The translations under genes were made by a program, and so were the position numbers. A DNA stretch of 56,439 nucleotides from Promethearchaeati archaeon (GTDB taxonomy: Archaea; Asgardarchaeota; Heimdallarchaeia; Heimdallarchaeales; Heimdallarchaeaceae): NCBI GenBank assembly GCA_013166775.1, contig JABLTJ010000022.1:1-56439 (forward strand). Reading direction: 5' to 3'. Below, piece by piece: positions 52,577 through 56,439 of this stretch (position 1 is its first letter; each line of letters begins with the position of its first letter). Below the pieces are notes generated by a model. It saw only the letters and a program-made list of their open reading frames with translations, was not told where the DNA came from and ran no database searches.

Positions 52577-53104
52577 ATGGTTTTTGAAGAAGATAGATTT
52601 AAAATAAACTGGAAAGAAGCACAAAATTCTATAGCTAAGTTTTTAGCTGACAACAGTTTTATGATTTGGGAAGAAAGAAGTTTATACAATAAAAGAGTAG
52701 ACATTTTAGCAAAACGAACTTACAGGAATAAGATTTTCTACCTTGTTTTTGAAGTGAAACATTACAACAATGTCACAGCTAGCGTAGAAGAGAAATTTAG
52801 AAAACAACTTGAAGAATATCTCAAATTACTAATCAAGAGGGAAGTAAAAAGGAAATCAGATAGACAAATTTCTAATAATTATGTATTTGTAGGTTATCTA
52901 GTTTTATCAAAAGATTATGGTATTTATCTAAATAGAAGAAAGAATTGGATAAAGAAACAGCAATTTGCTAAAGATTCGAATCTTGATAAAATATGGAGAA
53001 GGAATGTCTATCTTTTCTGCTCAACTGAGGATTTCATTCAGAAAAACCTTGAAGATATTGGATTACCATTTTATTCTCAATCAAAACTAAGCGATTTTTT
53101 CTAA
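52577..53104 (+). CDS. PD-(D/E)XK nuclease-like protein
   Basis: The 175 residues hold a restriction-endonuclease-like core: a helix with AQNSIAKFLADNSF, then Asp in RVDILAKR (about 39), and the E-x-K of FEVKHYNNV (about 58), followed by a long helix (VEEKFRKQLEEYLKLL). The catalytic triad of this fold is therefore present. It resembles the Mrr-like class. It could cleave DNA or be part of a repair or defence function. It lies directly after the TPR gene and before the roadblock-type genes, with no methyltransferase nearby. Confidence 0.7.
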   Translation: MVFEEDRFKINWKEAQNSIAKFLADNSFMIWEERSLYNKRVDILAKRTYRNKIFYLVFEVKHYNNVTASVEEKFRKQLEEYLKLLIKREVKRKSDRQISNNYVFVGYLVLSKDYGIYLNRRKNWIKKQQFAKDSNLDKIWRRNVYLFCSTEDFIQKNLEDIGLPFYSQSKLSDFF

Positions 53105-53153
53105 ATAGGGATAATAACAAGAGTAAAAAACCCAATAACGCTTAAAATATCAG

Positions 53154-54062
53154 ATGAGTTCTAGCATATCAGACTACAAAGATATACTATACTCAATACA
53201 TATTTTGGAACAAGGAGTCAGTATTCACAGCGAAAAATTCGATGAATTTCTGAATATCGATGACATATTGTTGTTTGGTTTCATGTCAGCTTTACATAGT
53301 TATACATACTCTGTTGGTCAAGAAGAAGTAAAATCCATAGATTTTGGTACATGCAAATTTATCTTCGAACCTCTCAACAAGGATAAACTTTTAGTAATAA
53401 TTGCGAAAAAAGCTATCCCGTTTGAGGAGGAAATTGAACTTGTTCAAAGCCTAAAGATAAGATTTGAAGTTATATCTGCTTCTGGATCCATTAAACGGGG
53501 TAGTTCATTACTAGATGTTAAAGAACGAATGATACCATTTGAATTGATTTTAGAAATGAGAAGGAAGGGAGAAAAGGAAGAAGCAAGTGAAAAAGCTTCA
53601 AAAGTCGATCTTTCAATCCCTGCTATTCCTGAGATAAAATCAGAAGAATTCTATTTTGAATGTCTTATGAATGAAAAAGTGTTAACAGAAAATAAAATCA
53701 TGTATATTAAAAGAACTCTAAGCAATTTTTTTCTTGGATATAAAAAACTAATCCTGGGATTCTTTGTCATGGGAAAAGAAGAACAACTAACATCTTTTGC
53801 TTATAGTAGAAAAGAAATCAATGAAATCTTCCCTCTTATCCAACAAATCCTTAACGACAAAACCATAACAGAAAAAGAACTCTCAGAGGAAATGAATTTT
53901 TATAAGAAAATAGAATTTGAAAACCAAAAGATTTGGGTATTAACTCACGCTTCAAATAAATATGCTGCGAGAGTTATATTTTTCAGTATGTCAAAGGCAG
54001 AACTTGAATCTATGGCTCCTCATTTAAGTAGAATTATGTATTTTGTCAATAAATTAATCTAG
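53154..54062 (+). CDS. Two-domain roadblock/longin-like protein
   Basis: The 302 residues form two similar alpha/beta domains joined by a charged Lys/Glu-Pro linker (about 140-170). Domain 1 opens with ILYSIHILEQGVSIHSEKFD and has ILLFGFMSALHSYTYSV, a start and middle like longin/roadblock domains. Domain 2 (about 172-302) has LILGFFVMGKEEQLTSFAYS and IWVLTHASNKYAARVIFFSM. The paired layout suggests a built-in dimer. The next gene encodes a single-domain roadblock protein. A GTPase-linked role is inferred; the sequence shows no catalytic motif. Confidence 0.6.
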   Translation: MSSSISDYKDILYSIHILEQGVSIHSEKFDEFLNIDDILLFGFMSALHSYTYSVGQEEVKSIDFGTCKFIFEPLNKDKLLVIIAKKAIPFEEEIELVQSLKIRFEVISASGSIKRGSSLLDVKERMIPFELILEMRRKGEKEEASEKASKVDLSIPAIPEIKSEEFYFECLMNEKVLTENKIMYIKRTLSNFFLGYKKLILGFFVMGKEEQLTSFAYSRKEINEIFPLIQQILNDKTITEKELSEEMNFYKKIEFENQKIWVLTHASNKYAARVIFFSMSKAELESMAPHLSRIMYFVNKLI

Positions 54063-54066
54063 AAAT

Positions 54067-54077
54067 GTTTTAAATAC
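54067..54077 (+). promoter_or_regulatory. TATA box before the 54145 gene
   Basis: The sequence gttttaaatac, preceded by a BRE-like gaaat, is a strong archaeal promoter. It predicts a start near 54098. Confidence 0.45.
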
Positions 54078-54144
54078 CTTAATTCAAAGATAATATTGAA
54101 ATACTATAAGTTCTACAACATACTGTAGAGTAATGGTGGGTAAT

Positions 54145-54522
54145 ATGAGCCTATCTGGACAACAAATAGAAGAAATGTTACGTGAATTTGAATCGAACAC
54201 TGAAGGTGTTCTGGGCTGTTCAATAATTTATGCGAAAGATGCGCTGCTTCTAGCAGAATCTTCTCAACAATTTGAACGATTGGTTATACAGTGGTTGAGT
54301 GAAAAAATGCTATCACTTGCCAAAGAATCTCTGCAACAATTGATGAAAGAATATACTCTCATGAGTGTAACGATAGAAGAAAAGGATCATTTTGTTTATT
54401 TGAGACCAATTGGGGAAGAATATTACGCTGTTATAATCACAACTAAAGAAGAGAATAGAGGTTTATTAGAACACAACATTAAACGGTTATTACAAAGACT
54501 AACACCAATGATGGTAACCTAA
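54145..54522 (+). CDS. Roadblock/LC7-like protein
   Basis: The 125 residues (from ATG 54145) follow the roadblock pattern: helix EEMLREFESN, strand VLGCSIIYAKDALLLAES, long helix, strand LMSVTIEEKDHFVYLRPI, strand YYAVIITT, and a last helix ending IKRLLQRLTPM. The frame also offers an ATG at 54133, but a GGTGG sequence precedes the second. Roadblock proteins form homodimers and bind small GTPases in bacteria, archaea and eukaryotes. The GTG-started gene downstream is 25 bases away. It is likely the simplest member of the roadblock set in this window. Confidence 0.7.
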   Translation: MSLSGQQIEEMLREFESNTEGVLGCSIIYAKDALLLAESSQQFERLVIQWLSEKMLSLAKESLQQLMKEYTLMSVTIEEKDHFVYLRPIGEEYYAVIITTKEENRGLLEHNIKRLLQRLTPMMVT

Positions 54523-54546
54523 AAAACAAATCAGAGGTAGGAGATT

Positions 54547-54933
54547 GTGGATGTCACGACACTAAAAATTCTTGCTAGAATGGCAAAAGGAGAAGAAGGG
54601 CAAAATGTAAGGTTTCATTTTGTTTCTTCCGACTCCACGAATGTTCTTTGCTCATGTTCTACATTGGAAGAATTATACGAATGCGTTATGAAGACTGATC
54701 CGAAGATTCTGATTAAACATGTATGTTCCTGTGAAGAAGTAGATAAGATTGAAGGAACCAGAGATCTTGCATTCTATATTCATTATGTATTTGGTGATGC
54801 AGAGCTCTCTATGAAAATCTATAACCTAGCAGAACGTTTAGCAGATGAACCTGATAAACTGAAACTAGAACTTGGTAATCTATTATTCACAAGATTACTA
54901 AATTTCAGTGAAATAGCACTCATACCAGATTAA
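54547..54933 (+). CDS. DUF5752-like protein
   Basis: The 128 residues resemble DUF5752-type proteins: FHFVSSDSTNVLCSCSTLEE, then LYECVMKTDPKILIKHV and DLAFYIHYVFGDAELSMKI. Such proteins show a SLEEL...H...GDxEL pattern. The start is a GTG at 54547 with GGAG seven bases upstream. No catalytic motif is visible. It follows the roadblock gene closely, so both are probably one transcript and may act together. The family match is from memory and is tentative. Confidence 0.55.
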   Translation: MDVTTLKILARMAKGEEGQNVRFHFVSSDSTNVLCSCSTLEELYECVMKTDPKILIKHVCSCEEVDKIEGTRDLAFYIHYVFGDAELSMKIYNLAERLADEPDKLKLELGNLLFTRLLNFSEIALIPD

Positions 54934-54961
54934 ATGAAGCCGCACAAATTCTTTTAGTTAT

Positions 54962-56398
54962 CTATTTTTTCTTTCTTCGAAAAACTTTCTTTACGCCACC
55001 TTTAGTCTTGGAATAAGCTCCCCCTATTGCACCTGCTACTTTTTTAGTAGGAGAGACAATTACTTTTCTAGCAGCAGATTTTGCTCCTACCTTAATTCCT
55101 TCTTTGATAACCATGTTGGCATATTGTTTCCATGAATCTTCTCCTCTTCGTATTCTATCTAACCTCTCAACTAATTCATCGAAAGGAGGTAAGAACTCAA
55201 ATCTATATAATTCAGGAGAAGCATATCTCCTAAAGTTTTCAGACATTCTGTAATTTAGAAGGAGAAATATGATAATACAAGCTAACAAGATAATTGCAAA
55301 TTTATCTCTTAAACCTGCAAGTTCAGTTTTTGATAAATAAAAAACACTGAATAGATCATCTTCTGTTAGAAACTGAAGATAAGTCACATGATAGCTTAAT
55401 ATTAAACCCATAACTGTCATCAGAACTCCTAATGGAGATAAGAATCTTGGAATTCTTAACAAGAACCACTTACTTACTTCTTCCAATTCTGTGATTTCTT
55501 TATCCTTCTTTTTCTTAGTTTCCTCTACTTCTTCCAAAACTAATTCTTCGGATATCCCCTTTTCTATTCTTTTCACTCTTCTGCCATATGTAGAGACTGT
55601 ATAGAAAATCAGGAAAAGAGCTATCAAAACACTTCCAACATTGTCTCTTGCATCGTTTCCCTGTGCAGTATAGAAAGTCAATTTCCACAATGTAAAAGAA
55701 GCAAATACATAGAAGAAAGCAAGGATAGTGTAAAAGACATCATCACTTTTACCAAATCTGAATATCATCAAGTTCACTAGAACAACTGCAAGTACTGCAA
55801 ATCCTGCAGTAATAATCAGTGTTATTTGTAGAGGATTTATTGCTTTGTAGATTAGAAATCCACCCATACCTGCATTAGTGAGTGTTAACACGAATACAAA
55901 CCATCCAAAGATGATTGTTCCTTCTCCATCTTGCTTACCTAGAAACATAATACTTCCTAGAACCTTATTTCCCCAAAAATTTCTTGAGAGTGAAAAAGTG
56001 ATAAAGACTGAAACTAGAATCCAAGAAAGATAACCAATAGTTGCTATGTATGGAGAAATTACATCTACAAAATAGAGGAGTACAGCTCCTCCTGCTGTAG
56101 TTAAGAATGCTGGACCTACCCAGAATTTAAATGGGTATCTAGCAAAACAAATTCCAAAGAATACGTACGTGACTGCAGCGGATAATTCTATCGCTACAAG
56201 AATATCTCCTACTATTCCTAATATCTCACCAGAAACATTTTGCAACTGCCTTTCAATTAGATAAAAAACAGTAGAAGTTATTGTAATAAGTATAAATGCA
56301 ACTGTGTAGAAAATGTATTTTCTGCTGAAAAGAACTTTAATCCCAGTTGTAAAAATGCTCTTAATGTATTTGTAAAAAGCTTTCTCAACATATGACAT
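54962..56398 (-). CDS. Large multi-span membrane protein with a basic tail
   Basis: The 478 residues contain about eleven hydrophobic helices in two blocks (about 20-275 and 315-375). A charged cytosolic loop with KRIEKGISEELVLEEVEETKKKKDKE separates them. The C-terminus is Lys-rich (KKVAGAIGGAYSKTKGGVKKVFRRKKK-like pattern, about 445-478), which would bind acidic lipid or nucleic acid. No transporter motif is recognised. It converges on the DUF5752-like gene with a 28-base gap. The start at 56398 is the last ATG before the window edge; an upstream start cannot be ruled out within the 41 bases left. Confidence 0.65.
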   Translation of the reverse strand: MSYVEKAFYKYIKSIFTTGIKVLFSRKYIFYTVAFILITITSTVFYLIERQLQNVSGEILGIVGDILVAIELSAAVTYVFFGICFARYPFKFWVGPAFLTTAGGAVLLYFVDVISPYIATIGYLSWILVSVFITFSLSRNFWGNKVLGSIMFLGKQDGEGTIIFGWFVFVLTLTNAGMGGFLIYKAINPLQITLIITAGFAVLAVVLVNLMIFRFGKSDDVFYTILAFFYVFASFTLWKLTFYTAQGNDARDNVGSVLIALFLIFYTVSTYGRRVKRIEKGISEELVLEEVEETKKKKDKEITELEEVSKWFLLRIPRFLSPLGVLMTVMGLILSYHVTYLQFLTEDDLFSVFYLSKTELAGLRDKFAIILLACIIIFLLLNYRMSENFRRYASPELYRFEFLPPFDELVERLDRIRRGEDSWKQYANMVIKEGIKVGAKSAARKVIVSPTKKVAGAIGGAYSKTKGGVKKVFRRKKK

Positions 56399-56439
56399 AA
56401 TAAGGATTATTGAACCGATACATAAAAAAGTTTGTAAAA

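Overview
The window is AT-rich (by eye about one third G+C), tightly packed and intron-free, and its information-processing genes are archaeal: TFB, an archaeal-type PheRS pair, archaeal AlaRS, a two-subunit eukaryotic-type primase, Kae1 and Bud32, an XPD-like helicase, pyruvoyl-dependent arginine decarboxylase and the F420 enzyme CofE. Many genes have a TATA-like box about 25-30 bases before the start codon, as in leaderless archaeal transcripts. Eukaryote-like parts (an Rpn11-like JAMM protease, a RING-like finger on a winged-helix array, many roadblock/longin-like domains) point to an Asgard (Promethearchaeota) archaeon. The exact lineage cannot be fixed from the sequence alone. I see no rRNA, tRNA, CRISPR array, transposase or prophage.

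Layout. 1-4062: the 3' part of a giant surface protein with 312-bp tandem repeats, one membrane span and a cytosolic roadblock/longin-like domain. 4103-8753: HAD phosphatase, a GcvH-like protein without the lipoyl lysine, then pheS-pheT behind two promoters. 8771-12103: two divergent 2-phosphoglycerate-kinase-like paralogs, a candidate C/D box guide RNA and two small zinc-finger membrane proteins. 12197-16220: kae1, a B12/radical SAM protein, bud32 and an AIR-synthase/HypE-like protein. 16298-21079: a cluster of three proteins sharing a C-terminal roadblock-like domain, plus a zinc-ribbon membrane protein and a long acidic protein. 21281-27540: APH-like kinase, tail-anchored JAMM protease, cofE, a DHPS-like gene, a galactokinase-like kinase and an Orc/Cdc6-like ATPase.

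27565-32435: one leftward gene string encoding a winged-helix-array/RING protein, a MazG-like protein, an ABC ATPase and two membrane proteins. 32537-38085: glutamine synthetase divergent from arginine decarboxylase, a PKD-like surface protein, TFB and SepF. 38119-45683: AlaRS, an Eis-like acetyltransferase and the replication/repair string dinB-priL-priS. 45741-50453: an exported phospholipase-D/lamin-tail protein, a small unknown protein and an XPD-like helicase with an N-terminal zinc ribbon. 50782-54933: TPR protein, PD-(D/E)XK nuclease-like protein, two roadblock/longin proteins and a DUF5752-like protein. 54962-56398: a large membrane protein.

The recurring theme is membrane or scaffold proteins tied to roadblock/longin-like modules, which in Asgard archaea and eukaryotes commonly work with small Ras-like GTPases, alongside ubiquitin-system-like enzymes. 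No GTPase or ubiquitin gene lies in the window, so these links are inference. All family calls rest on motif reading by eye, not on database searches.
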